Shown: piece by piece, positions 7,796 to 15,770 of the stretch
Numbering within the stretch: position 1 is the first letter of the stretch
How the letters are laid out: each line of letters starts with the position of its first letter
Assembly (NCBI RefSeq): GCF_905480415.1
Contig: NZ_CAJQQI010000107.1
Coordinates: 1 to 37,542 of the forward strand
Length of the DNA stretch: 37,542 bases
Direction: 5' to 3'
DNA from: an uncultured Algibacter sp.
GTDB taxonomy: Bacteria; Bacteroidota; Bacteroidia; Flavobacteriales; Flavobacteriaceae
The notes under the pieces: model-generated
Seen by the model: only the letters and a program-made list of their open reading frames with translations
Told to the model about the DNA's origin: nothing
Database searches by the model: none
Program-made: the position numbers and the translations under genes

Positions 7796-8347
7796 ATGTC
7801 TAACCATCAAATTAATCCCAATAAGTGGATCGATTTATATTCAGATTACCTCTTTAATTATACGATATCTCGCGTTAGTGATAGAGAAATTGCACAAGAT
7901 TTGGTGCAAGACACTTTTTTAGCGGGTTTAAAATCTATGAAAAACTTCAAAGGAGAAGCTAGTGAGCGCACATGGCTTATTTCTATTTTAAAGCGAAAAA
8001 TTATAGATTATTACCGAAAGATAAATTCGAATAAAGGAAAAGCTGAAGTTAGAATAAATTACAACGACTCTGAAAGTGAAGGTGACTGGTTAGAGGAACG
8101 CGTTGCAGACCCATTTGATAAAAATGCTGAAGACACTTTGCAGAACAGTGAACTAGGAGACGCAATACATAACTGTCTAGAAAAATTACCAAAAAAGCAA
8201 GCTGATGTTTTTAAAATGAAAACTATTCTTGGTTATGAGACTGAAGTTATTTGTAATGAATTAAATATTACGGCGTCTAATTTGTGGGTAATCATTCATA
8301 GAGCGCGAACAGGTATGGCAGATTGCTTAAAACAAAATTGGTTTTAA
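7796..8347 (+). CDS. ECF-type RNA polymerase sigma factor
   Basis: A 183-residue group 4 sigma factor. Region 2 is visible at about residues 10-75, with DREIAQDLVQDTFLAGLKSM and the helix ASERTWLISILKRKIIDYYRK. Region 4 at about 125-180 has LPKKQADVFKMK followed by the helix-turn-helix NELNITASNLWVIIHRARTG. An acidic linker (NDSESEGDWLEE) joins them. A zinc-finger anti-sigma gene starts 2 nt after its stop, the standard pairing for ECF factors kept inactive until a signal arrives. The inducing signal cannot be read from the sequence. Confidence 0.93.
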   Translation: MSNHQINPNKWIDLYSDYLFNYTISRVSDREIAQDLVQDTFLAGLKSMKNFKGEASERTWLISILKRKIIDYYRKINSNKGKAEVRINYNDSESEGDWLEERVADPFDKNAEDTLQNSELGDAIHNCLEKLPKKQADVFKMKTILGYETEVICNELNITASNLWVIIHRARTGMADCLKQNWF

Positions 8348-8349
8348 TT

Positions 8350-8610
8350 ATGAGTAAAATGAAGGTTATGATTCCTTGTGATGAAGCGAATCTCGTTTGT
8401 GACAAAACACAATATAAGGAAGCTACTTTATGGGAAAAAATAAAGCTAAATATTCATTTAATTTATTGTAAAGTCTGCAGAAAGTATTCTAAAAACAATA
8501 AAACCCTGTCTAAAACAATAAAAAAATCCAATATTGAGTGTCTAGACAAGACGTGCAAAGACACTATGAAGAAAGACTTCGAAAAAGTATTGAAAGAGGT
8601 TTCTAATTAA
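8350..8610 (+). CDS. Small zinc-finger anti-sigma factor
   Basis: The 86-residue product carries the anti-sigma zinc signature His36-x3-Cys40-x2-Cys43 in KLNIHLIYCKVCRKY. It is preceded by CDEANLVCDK and the helix EATLWEKIKLN, which together match the zf-HC2/ZAS fold. It lacks any membrane segment, so it is a soluble one-domain anti-sigma and may sense redox or metal state through the zinc site. I chose the ATG at 8350, 2 nt after the sigma stop, over an upstream in-frame start inside the sigma gene. Its 3' end overlaps the convergent UbiA-like gene by 8 bp. Small proteins of this kind are sometimes misannotated as glycine dehydrogenase because gcvP is close; there is no such domain here. Confidence 0.82.
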   Translation: MSKMKVMIPCDEANLVCDKTQYKEATLWEKIKLNIHLIYCKVCRKYSKNNKTLSKTIKKSNIECLDKTCKDTMKKDFEKVLKEVSN

Positions 8611-9436
8611 AAGCTAGTAATATAATTAGCCACAATATTGGCAATCCTTCCACCCAAAAAGAACTGTAATATTTGTTTTGTTCTATTTTAGAATAAAGTA
8701 AAAAAAGTAATGTAACTAGCAAAACTACAAGCAGCACTATAATTCCATTTACAGTTATCTCATCTTTAAAAAATTCTAATAAAAATACGGATAAAATTAA
8801 GGCTACACCTATTATTTTCGTTTGCTTTACTCCTATTTTTTGTGGTATGGTTGAGAGCTTTAAGTTGTCAAACTTTAAATCTCGTATTTCAAAAGGCAGC
8901 ATTAAAAGTATGACAAAAATATACCGCTGCACACCAGTTATTAATACATCCGCACTTATTGGTAGCTCATGACTTAATAGGGGCAAAAAAACCGTAACTC
9001 CTGTCCAAACAGCTGCTATAACATAAACTTTAAGTCCACCAATACTTCTTAGATTATTCTGTTTATCAATAAAAATTCGTTTTGGCAAAAATGGAATTGC
9101 ATAGAAAAATGTAATCCCTCCAAATATGACGATATAAACTAACATCAAAGAAGGTAGTTTTAAGCCATAATAACCCATCAAAACAAAGCTTATCAAAGAA
9201 AATATTTGAATAACTTTCAACCAACGTGCCAAACTTCTATGATGAAATTTTGCAATTCCAAAATACTTCACAAAGTTATAGCCGGTAATGGTAGCGTAAA
9301 ACACGAAATAAAGTATGTCTTCATCATACTGAATATCATACTCAACTAGAGTGATGTAGGTAAGCCCATAAACAGCTAAAGCGACATGAATACTACTGTT
9401 GATGTAAAAATTAAAAAATTGTTTCAAAAAGGTCAT
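8603..9436 (-). CDS. UbiA-like polytopic membrane protein
   Basis: The protein of about 277 residues has eight or nine hydrophobic helices. Two places recall UbiA prenyltransferases: TGYNFVKYFG near the first helical pair, where the first Asp-rich motif is expected but reduced to a single Asn, and LPFEIRDLKFDNLKLSTIPQKIGVKQTK, which resembles the second D-x3-D motif followed by T-x-P-x-x-x-G. Catalytic competence is doubtful because the first motif is degenerate. The frame extends 25 codons upstream to 9511. I prefer the ATG at 9436 because a perfect -7 element ends 4 bp before it, making the longer version untranscribed from that promoter. It diverges from gcvP. The function is unknown. Confidence 0.65.
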   Translation of the reverse strand: MTFLKQFFNFYINSSIHVALAVYGLTYITLVEYDIQYDEDILYFVFYATITGYNFVKYFGIAKFHHRSLARWLKVIQIFSLISFVLMGYYGLKLPSLMLVYIVIFGGITFFYAIPFLPKRIFIDKQNNLRSIGGLKVYVIAAVWTGVTVFLPLLSHELPISADVLITGVQRYIFVILLMLPFEIRDLKFDNLKLSTIPQKIGVKQTKIIGVALILSVFLLEFFKDEITVNGIIVLLVVLLVTLLFLLYSKIEQNKYYSSFWVEGLPILWLIILLAFN

Positions 9437-9440
9437 AAAA

Positions 9441-9448
9441 CAAAAGTA
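9441..9448 (-). promoter_or_regulatory. -7 element placed for a leaderless transcript
   Basis: The minus strand reads TACTTTTG, a perfect TAnnTTTG, and only four bases lie between it and the ATG at 9436. Transcription would start at or next to the start codon. Confidence 0.5.
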
Positions 9449-9522
9449 ACTAAAGTGTTGATAACGTATATGAATAGTTAAAAACTTTCCATTTTGCTCA
9501 ATAAAACACATTAAATATTACG

Positions 9523-9530
9523 TATTTTTG
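9523..9530 (+). promoter_or_regulatory. -7 promoter element for gcvP
   Basis: TATTTTTG matches the Bacteroidota -7 consensus and predicts a leader of about 23 nt for gcvP. I see no glycine riboswitch fold in the short space available. Confidence 0.55.
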
Positions 9531-9556
9531 CGAATTATATAATTAAATCCTGCTTA

Positions 9557-12406
9557 ATGAATACGAATGCTTTCGCTTTACGTCACATTGGTCCTAGAGA
9601 AGAAGACCAAAAACTTATGTTAGAAACTTTAGGTTTAGACTCCTTAGCTCAGTTAATTTCTGAAACTATTCCTGATGATATTCGTTTAAAAAACGGTTTA
9701 AATTTGGAGGAGCCAATGACGGAATATGAGTATTTATTACATATTCATGATTTGTCTAAAAAAAATAAAGCTCGCAAAACTTATATAGGTTTAGGCTACC
9801 ACCCCACTATTATGCCTGCTGTTATTCAAAGAAATATTCTTGAAAACCCAGGTTGGTATACGGCTTACACACCTTACCAAGCTGAAATAGCCCAAGGAAG
9901 GTTAGAAGCATTATTGAATTTTCAAACCATGGTCATAGACCTTACCGGAATGGAAATTGCAAACGCCTCGTTACTTGACGAGAGTACAGCAGCAGCAGAA
10001 GCGATGAGTTTACTTTTTGCAGTACGCGAACGCGATCAGAAAAAAGCAGGAATAAATAAGTTTTTTGTTTCTGAAAACATATTACCACAAACTTTATCTT
10101 TATTACAGACAAGATCAACGCCTATTGGTATTGAATTAGTCATTGGAAAAGAAGAAGCATTTGATTTCTCAGAAGAATTTTTCGGAGCTATTTTACAATA
10201 CCCTGGAAAAGATGGTCAAATTACCAATATAAAATCATTTATTAACCAAGCCAATAACGCTAGAATTAAAGTGGCTGTTGCAGCCGATATTTTAAGCTTA
10301 GTGAAGTTAGAAGCGCCAGGTAAATTTGGAGCTGATGTGGTTGTAGGAACCACACAACGTTTTGGAATCCCAATGGGTTATGGAGGCCCTCATGCCGCAT
10401 ATTTTGCAACCAAAAAAGCTTATAAACGAGACTTACCTGGTCGAATTATTGGGGTTACTAAAGATGCAAATGGTAACCGCGCACTGCGTATGGCTCTACA
10501 AACTCGCGAGCAACATATTAAAAGAGATAAAGCTACGTCTAACATTTGTACTGCTCAAGTACTATTAGCAGTAATGGCTAGCACATATGCGGTCTATCAT
10601 GGTCCTCAAGGTTTGAAATTTATAGCTAATAACGTTCATAACAAAACAGCCACCTTAGCTAAAGCACTTGAAGCGTTAGGATACGAGCAGGTTAACACCT
10701 CTTATTTTGACACACTGCAAGTGAAAACTAAGGCAAAAAAGATTAAGAAAGTTGCTACTGAAAAGAAAGTAAATCTGTATTATCCAGATAAACGCACAGT
10801 AACCATTTCAGTAAATGAAACGACATCAATAAGAGACATTAATTATTTGATTTCAATTTTTGCTGAAGCGGCAAAGAAAGAAACTATTATAATTTCTTCA
10901 GTTGAACAAGCCAATAATATTTCAGAACTTATTCAAAGACAATCTCATTTCTTAACTGAACCTGTTTTTAACACCTATCATTCTGAAACAGAATTAATGC
11001 GCTATATCAAAACTTTAGAACGTAAAGATTTAGCCTTAAATCATTCTATGATTGCATTAGGATCGTGTACAATGAAATTAAATGCGGCGTCTGAAATGCT
11101 ACCATTGAGTTGGTTTAAGTGGGGCAACATACACCCTTTTGTGCCTTTAAAACAAGCCAAAGGATATTTAACATTTTTAAAAGAGCTAGAAGATCAATTA
11201 ACAGAAATCACAGGTTTTGCCGCGACATCATTACAACCAAATTCTGGAGCTCAAGGCGAGTTTGCAGGCCTTATGGTTATAAAAGCGTACCACGAATCTC
11301 GTGATGACCATCATAGAAACATTTGTTTAATTCCTTCATCTGCGCATGGCACAAATCCTGCGAGTGCTATTATGGCGGGCATGAAGGTTGTTGTTACCAA
11401 ATCAACTGAAGAGGGTAATATCGATGTTGATGATTTACGCGAAAAGGCAGAATTACATAAAAACAATCTTTCAGCTTTGATGGTTACCTACCCATCTACT
11501 CATGGTGTTTACGAATCTGCAATCAAAGAAATTACACAAATCATTCATGATAACGGCGGACAAGTATATATGGACGGAGCAAACATGAACGCCCAGGTTG
11601 GCTTGACTAATCCCGGGAATATTGGTGCTGACGTTTGCCACCTCAACTTACATAAAACTTTTGCTATACCTCATGGCGGCGGAGGTCCTGGCGTTGGTCC
11701 TATTTGTGTTGCAGAACAACTTGTACCATTCTTACCTGGAAATCCTTTAGTTAAAACTGGAGGAGACAAGGCTATCACTGCAATTTCCGCAGCACCTTTC
11801 GGTTCTGCTTTAGCATGTCTTATTTCGTATGGGTATATAAAAATGCTTGGAGCTCAGGGCTTAACGGAATCTACTAAAATCGCCATTTTAAATGCTAATT
11901 ATATAAAACATCGTCTTGAAGGAAGTTTTGAAACCTTATATTCTGGTGAACGTGGTCGTGCAGCACATGAAATGATTATAGATTGCAGACCTTTTAAAGT
12001 TCATGGTATTGAAGTTACAGATATAGCAAAACGCTTAATGGATTATGGATTCCACGCTCCAACAGTTTCATTCCCCGTTGCTGGTACTATGATGATTGAG
12101 CCTACAGAAAGTGAAAGCAAAGCCGAAATGGATCGTTTTTGCGATGCCATGATTTCCATTAAAAAAGAAATAGATAGCCTATTAAAAGAAGATGATAATA
12201 ACGTCTTAAAAAACGCACCTCATACTTTAGACATGATCACTGCTAACGAATGGTATTTCCCATATTCTCGTGAAAAAGCTGCATTTCCATTAGACTATGT
12301 AAGGAATAACAAGTTTTGGCCAAGTGTAAGGCGTGTTGATGATGCCTACGGAGACAGAAATTTAATTTGTTCCTGTGCGCCTATAGAAGACTATATGGAA
12401 GCCTAA
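9557..12406 (+). CDS. gcvP: Glycine dehydrogenase (decarboxylating), P protein
   Basis: The P protein decarboxylates glycine with pyridoxal phosphate and passes the aminomethyl group to the lipoyl arm of GcvH. The 949-residue length is that of the fused type, in which the N-terminal half (structural) and the C-terminal half (catalytic) are homologous. The PLP lysine is in HLNLHKTFAIPHGGGGPGVG near residue 700. YTPYQAEIAQGRLEALLNFQ and GSCTMKLNAASEM are further family signatures, and the C-terminus ends in the usual EWYFPYSREKAAFPL and RRVDDAYGDRNLICSC. The other glycine-cleavage genes (gcvT, gcvH) are not in the window. Confidence 0.98.
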   Translation: MNTNAFALRHIGPREEDQKLMLETLGLDSLAQLISETIPDDIRLKNGLNLEEPMTEYEYLLHIHDLSKKNKARKTYIGLGYHPTIMPAVIQRNILENPGWYTAYTPYQAEIAQGRLEALLNFQTMVIDLTGMEIANASLLDESTAAAEAMSLLFAVRERDQKKAGINKFFVSENILPQTLSLLQTRSTPIGIELVIGKEEAFDFSEEFFGAILQYPGKDGQITNIKSFINQANNARIKVAVAADILSLVKLEAPGKFGADVVVGTTQRFGIPMGYGGPHAAYFATKKAYKRDLPGRIIGVTKDANGNRALRMALQTREQHIKRDKATSNICTAQVLLAVMASTYAVYHGPQGLKFIANNVHNKTATLAKALEALGYEQVNTSYFDTLQVKTKAKKIKKVATEKKVNLYYPDKRTVTISVNETTSIRDINYLISIFAEAAKKETIIISSVEQANNISELIQRQSHFLTEPVFNTYHSETELMRYIKTLERKDLALNHSMIALGSCTMKLNAASEMLPLSWFKWGNIHPFVPLKQAKGYLTFLKELEDQLTEITGFAATSLQPNSGAQGEFAGLMVIKAYHESRDDHHRNICLIPSSAHGTNPASAIMAGMKVVVTKSTEEGNIDVDDLREKAELHKNNLSALMVTYPSTHGVYESAIKEITQIIHDNGGQVYMDGANMNAQVGLTNPGNIGADVCHLNLHKTFAIPHGGGGPGVGPICVAEQLVPFLPGNPLVKTGGDKAITAISAAPFGSALACLISYGYIKMLGAQGLTESTKIAILNANYIKHRLEGSFETLYSGERGRAAHEMIIDCRPFKVHGIEVTDIAKRLMDYGFHAPTVSFPVAGTMMIEPTESESKAEMDRFCDAMISIKKEIDSLLKEDDNNVLKNAPHTLDMITANEWYFPYSREKAAFPLDYVRNNKFWPSVRRVDDAYGDRNLICSCAPIEDYMEA

Positions 12407-12509
12407 AATCAGGCTTTGAACATCGTAAAATTCTTTTAAAGTGAGTTTTAATTCATTTAAATAAAATTATTTTGCTTGAAAGAAAAAAATTATAATAATT
12501 TTCATATTT

Positions 12510-13568
12510 ATGAACATTAAAATTACAGGTAGAGGAAGCTATATCCCAGCAAATATTGAAAAAAACGAAGACTTCTACAATCATGAATTTCTAAATAGTG
12601 ATGGATCTTCAATAAAAGCACCTAACGAAGTTATTGTAAAGAAGTTTAAAGCAATTACGGGTATTGACGAACGTCGTTATGCTAAAAAGCATTTAAACAC
12701 ATCTGATTTAGCTTCATTTGCAGCTGAAAAAGCTATAGAAAATGCAAAAATTGATCGTGAAGAATTAGATTATATTATAGTTGCTCATAATTACGGCAAT
12801 GTTAGCCATGATAGTATTCAAAGTGATACCGTACCAAGTATTGCTACAAGGGTTAAACATCTTCTTAGGATTAAGAATCCAAAATGTGTTGGATATGATT
12901 TACTTTTTGGATGTCCTGGTTGGGTTGAAGGAGTTATACAAGCCAATGCATTTATAAAATCTGGAATTGCAAAAAAATGTTTAGTAATTGGTGCTGAAAC
13001 ATTGTCTCGTATTTTAGATCCTCATGATAGAGATTCTATGATTTATAGTGATGGTGCTGGTGCTGTAATTATTGAATCTACAGATGATGAAGGGGGTATT
13101 ATTGCCCATGAGTCTGCAACGCACGCTTTCGATGAAGCACATTTCATATACTTCGGTGAAACTAACAGCCAAGATTCTGAAGACGACCGTCGTTACATAA
13201 AAATGTATGGGCGAAAAATTTATGAATTCGCATTAACCAACGTTCCTTTGGCTATGAAATCTTGTCTTGATAAAAGCGGTGTTAATATTTCTGATGTAAA
13301 AAAAATATTAATACATCAAGCTAATGAAAAAATGGATGAAGCTATTGTAAAACGTTTTTACCAGCTTTACAACATGGAAATGCCAGAAAATATTATGCCA
13401 ATGAGTATCGGTAAATTAGGGAATTCTAGTGTGGCAACTATTCCTACTTTATATGATATCATTTTAAATGGCAATATGGAAAATCAAGAAATAAATAAAG
13501 GAGACGTTATTATTTTTGCAAGTGTTGGTGCTGGTATGAATATCAATGCTATTGTTTACAAACAATAA
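12510..13568 (+). CDS. Ketoacyl-ACP synthase III-type thiolase-fold enzyme
   Basis: A 352-residue thiolase-fold enzyme of the FabH group, which joins an acyl-CoA to an acyl-carrier substrate. The catalytic triad can be placed: Cys135 in FGCPGWVEG, His269 in IHQANEK and Asn305 in GNSSVATIPT. The motif around Cys differs from the GCAGF of housekeeping FabH, and a 40-residue N-terminal segment (EDFYNHEFLNSDGSS) is unusual. A specialised lipid role therefore seems more likely than initiation of bulk fatty acid synthesis. The next gene starts 2 nt after its stop and a glycosyltransferase follows, suggesting one operon for a modified lipid. The product is unknown. Confidence 0.87.
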   Translation: MNIKITGRGSYIPANIEKNEDFYNHEFLNSDGSSIKAPNEVIVKKFKAITGIDERRYAKKHLNTSDLASFAAEKAIENAKIDREELDYIIVAHNYGNVSHDSIQSDTVPSIATRVKHLLRIKNPKCVGYDLLFGCPGWVEGVIQANAFIKSGIAKKCLVIGAETLSRILDPHDRDSMIYSDGAGAVIIESTDDEGGIIAHESATHAFDEAHFIYFGETNSQDSEDDRRYIKMYGRKIYEFALTNVPLAMKSCLDKSGVNISDVKKILIHQANEKMDEAIVKRFYQLYNMEMPENIMPMSIGKLGNSSVATIPTLYDIILNGNMENQEINKGDVIIFASVGAGMNINAIVYKQ

Positions 13569-13570
13569 TA

Positions 13571-14092
13571 ATGTACGAGAAAACTTTTCCGAATAAACGT
13601 TTCAAAAAAACTATTGAGTTTTTAGAAAAACATGTTTCAAATACTGAATCTATTCTAGATTTAGGTGTTGTGAATCCGTTTACTAAAATCATGCAAGAAC
13701 GCGGATATTCAATAGAAAATACTCAAGGCGAAGATTTAGATACAGACACTTCCACAATTGAAAATTCTGACGCTAATATCGTAACTGCTTTCGAAATATT
13801 TGAACACTTGCTCTCCCCCTTCACGGTTTTAAAATCTATAAAATCAAATAGATTAGTTGCTAGCATACCTCTTAAATTATGGTTTTCTTCAGCATATAGA
13901 AGCAAAACAGATATACTCGATAGACACTATCATGAGTTTGAAGACTGGCAGTTTGATTGGTTATTAGAAAAAGCAGGATGGAAAATTATTGATCGCGAAA
14001 AATGGACCAACCCAACAAAAAAAATTGGGATTCGTCCAATTTTAAGATGGTTTACCCCAAGATATTATATTGTTTACGCTGAAAAAGTTTAA
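13571..14092 (+). CDS. Degenerate class I methyltransferase-like protein
   Basis: The 173-residue protein follows the layout of a small SAM-dependent methyltransferase of the Methyltransf_11 type. The nucleotide-binding strand is SILDLGVVNPF, then NIVTAFEIFEHLLSPFTVL matches the motif in which E-H-L follows the fourth strand, and HYHEFEDWQFDWLLEKAGW resembles the late strand-helix of such enzymes. Motif I lacks the normal GxGxG (it reads DLGVVNP) and the chain is short by 50 or more residues. It may bind SAM poorly or act as a non-catalytic partner. It sits between the ketosynthase gene (2 nt gap) and the glycosyltransferase gene (27 nt gap). Confidence 0.68.
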   Translation: MYEKTFPNKRFKKTIEFLEKHVSNTESILDLGVVNPFTKIMQERGYSIENTQGEDLDTDTSTIENSDANIVTAFEIFEHLLSPFTVLKSIKSNRLVASIPLKLWFSSAYRSKTDILDRHYHEFEDWQFDWLLEKAGWKIIDREKWTNPTKKIGIRPILRWFTPRYYIVYAEKV

Positions 14093-14119
14093 TTTAGAGT
14101 TTTAAACTTTCAAAATCAA

Positions 14120-14968
14120 TTGAACTTTTCCATTATCATTCCCGCCCACAACGAAGCTGATTCAATTGGTCTCACACTTTATTCTTTGACTAATCAAACT
14201 ATAAAACCAAAGCAAATTATTGTAGTTAATGATAATTCAACTGACACCACTCAATCTGTCGTAGAAAGTTATGCTCAAAAGCACTCTTTTATTTCTCTGA
14301 TCCATAATAAATCGTCCAACCAACATTTACCAGGTTCGAAAATTATAAATGCATTTTATAAAGGTTATGAAACTTTAGATGATGACTATGATGTGATTTG
14401 TAAGTTTGATGCCGACTTAATTTTTGCTAACAACTATCTTGAACAATTAGCGCATCATTTTAAAAACAATGACAAACTAGGTATGGTTTCAGGGTTTTGC
14501 TATATCGAAAAAAATGGCGAATGGGTTTTAGAAAATTTAACTAGAAAAGACCATATTCGCGGTGCATTAAAAGCTTATAGAAAAGACTGTTTTCTTGAAA
14601 TTGGAAAATTAAAACCCTCAATGGGCTGGGACACAGTTGATGAATTGCTAGCTCAATATTACGGCTGGCATATTCTAACAGATGAATCGTTACACGTTAA
14701 ACACTTAAAGCCTACAGGAATAAGTTATAACAAAGCCTCAAAATATTTACAGGGTGAAGCTATGTATAAAATGCGTTATGGTTTTTTAATCACAATAATT
14801 TCAGCTCTAAAATTGGCTCATAAAAAAGGAAGCTTCTTTTTATTTAAAGATTATATGTCTGGTTATTTTAAAGCAAAAAAAGAAAAAATTGATTTTTTAG
14901 TATCTGAAGAAGAAGGCAAATTTATTAGGACCCTCCGTTGGAAAGGAATACTTAAAAAGTTTAGTTAA
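14120..14968 (+). CDS. Family 2 glycosyltransferase with TTG start
   Basis: A GT-A fold transferase of 282 residues. MNFSIIIPAHNEADSIGLTL is the standard start, VVNDNSTDTT forms the nucleotide-binding part, and the metal-binding D-A-D at 97-99 sits in VICKFDADL. There is no transmembrane segment apart from a hydrophobic patch near the C-terminus. The start must be TTG at 14120. Upstream the frame is closed by the methyltransferase stop at 14090-14092 with no ATG or GTG between, and the next ATG lies far past the conserved N-terminus. Being last in the operon, it probably glycosylates the product of the ketosynthase pathway or another envelope lipid. Its 3' end overlaps the nuclease gene on the other strand by 8 bp. 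Confidence 0.88.
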   Translation: MNFSIIIPAHNEADSIGLTLYSLTNQTIKPKQIIVVNDNSTDTTQSVVESYAQKHSFISLIHNKSSNQHLPGSKIINAFYKGYETLDDDYDVICKFDADLIFANNYLEQLAHHFKNNDKLGMVSGFCYIEKNGEWVLENLTRKDHIRGALKAYRKDCFLEIGKLKPSMGWDTVDELLAQYYGWHILTDESLHVKHLKPTGISYNKASKYLQGEAMYKMRYGFLITIISALKLAHKKGSFFLFKDYMSGYFKAKKEKIDFLVSEEEGKFIRTLRWKGILKKFS

Positions 14969-15770
14969 AACTCCAACCTTTATAACTACTTGAAGCTTCT
15001 AATTTATCTTCAAGAACATCCTCTAGTTCAGGAAAAAAATCAATTCCAGTAAGAGCTTCTACTTCATCCACTGAAACCACAAATTCATACAATGGTTTAC
15101 TAGATTTTTTATGCGGTATTAAAAATGCAATTATTTTAGTTTTGCCAGTATTATTATCAATCAAAACTTTATAAAACTGGTTGGGAACCGAAACATCTTC
15201 CGTTCCAATAGTATTCATTTCCCCTTTTAAAACGCCTCCTGTTACCACAAAAATTCCATCATATTTCCTTGCCCAATAACGTGCTTTCTGCTCTAAAGTA
15301 TTCCAAATTCCAGCATTAAACCGATGTTCTTGAGGACTTATGTTACTGGTTAAAAATGTTTCGTCATGCGCCTCTTTCGTATATCTCCTATCCCCTGCCG
15401 GACATAAATGACCACGATCATATCCAGAATTCTTATAGTTTCTCCAACTAGCAGCACCTGTTTTTACTGTTTTATCAATTTCAAAATAGGGGCGTTTATG
15501 ATTGGTATTTGAAAGATGTGATTTCTTCAATTCGTATGCCACCCACTCAGCTTGTTCATGGATTTCACTATAGGACAATGAATACCCATCATGATGTACA
15601 ATCTGCCCCGTTGTGCTTGTTGGTAAAAAATACTCGTTAGTCTGGTCTTTAGTTTCCATTCCATCAGCAACAATTTCAGCTTTTTCTTCTTCACCTAAAA
15701 AGTGTTCATATGTATAAACACCCAAAATAATAACTAAAGCCAGAATAGAATATAAAGTTCGTTTACTCAT
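14961..15770 (-). CDS. Membrane-anchored DNA/RNA non-specific endonuclease
   Basis: A 269-residue beta-beta-alpha-metal nuclease of the NUC1/Serratia family. The active-site motif DRGH is at residues 118-121 with His121 as base. Asn152 in SPQEHRFNAGIWNTLE is the expected magnesium ligand. The N-terminal hydrophobic helix (about residues 5-21) is an uncleaved anchor or signal, placing the catalytic part outside the cytoplasm. The start codon overlaps the stop of the phosphatase gene by one base (TAATG), so the two are translationally coupled. Together they could break extracellular nucleic acid into nucleotides and then release phosphate. Confidence 0.92.
   Translation of the reverse strand: MSKRTLYSILALVIILGVYTYEHFLGEEEKAEIVADGMETKDQTNEYFLPTSTTGQIVHHDGYSLSYSEIHEQAEWVAYELKKSHLSNTNHKRPYFEIDKTVKTGAASWRNYKNSGYDRGHLCPAGDRRYTKEAHDETFLTSNISPQEHRFNAGIWNTLEQKARYWARKYDGIFVVTGGVLKGEMNTIGTEDVSVPNQFYKVLIDNNTGKTKIIAFLIPHKKSSKPLYEFVVSVDEVEALTGIDFFPELEDVLEDKLEASSSYKGWSFN

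Noticed and set aside
9437-9511. Twenty-five extra N-terminal codons for the UbiA-like protein
   Set aside because: The promoter element at 9441-9448 would be inside this extension, and the segment is not hydrophobic like the real first helix.
9531-9556. Possible glycine riboswitch in front of gcvP
   Set aside because: The predicted leader is only about 23 nt, far too short for that aptamer.
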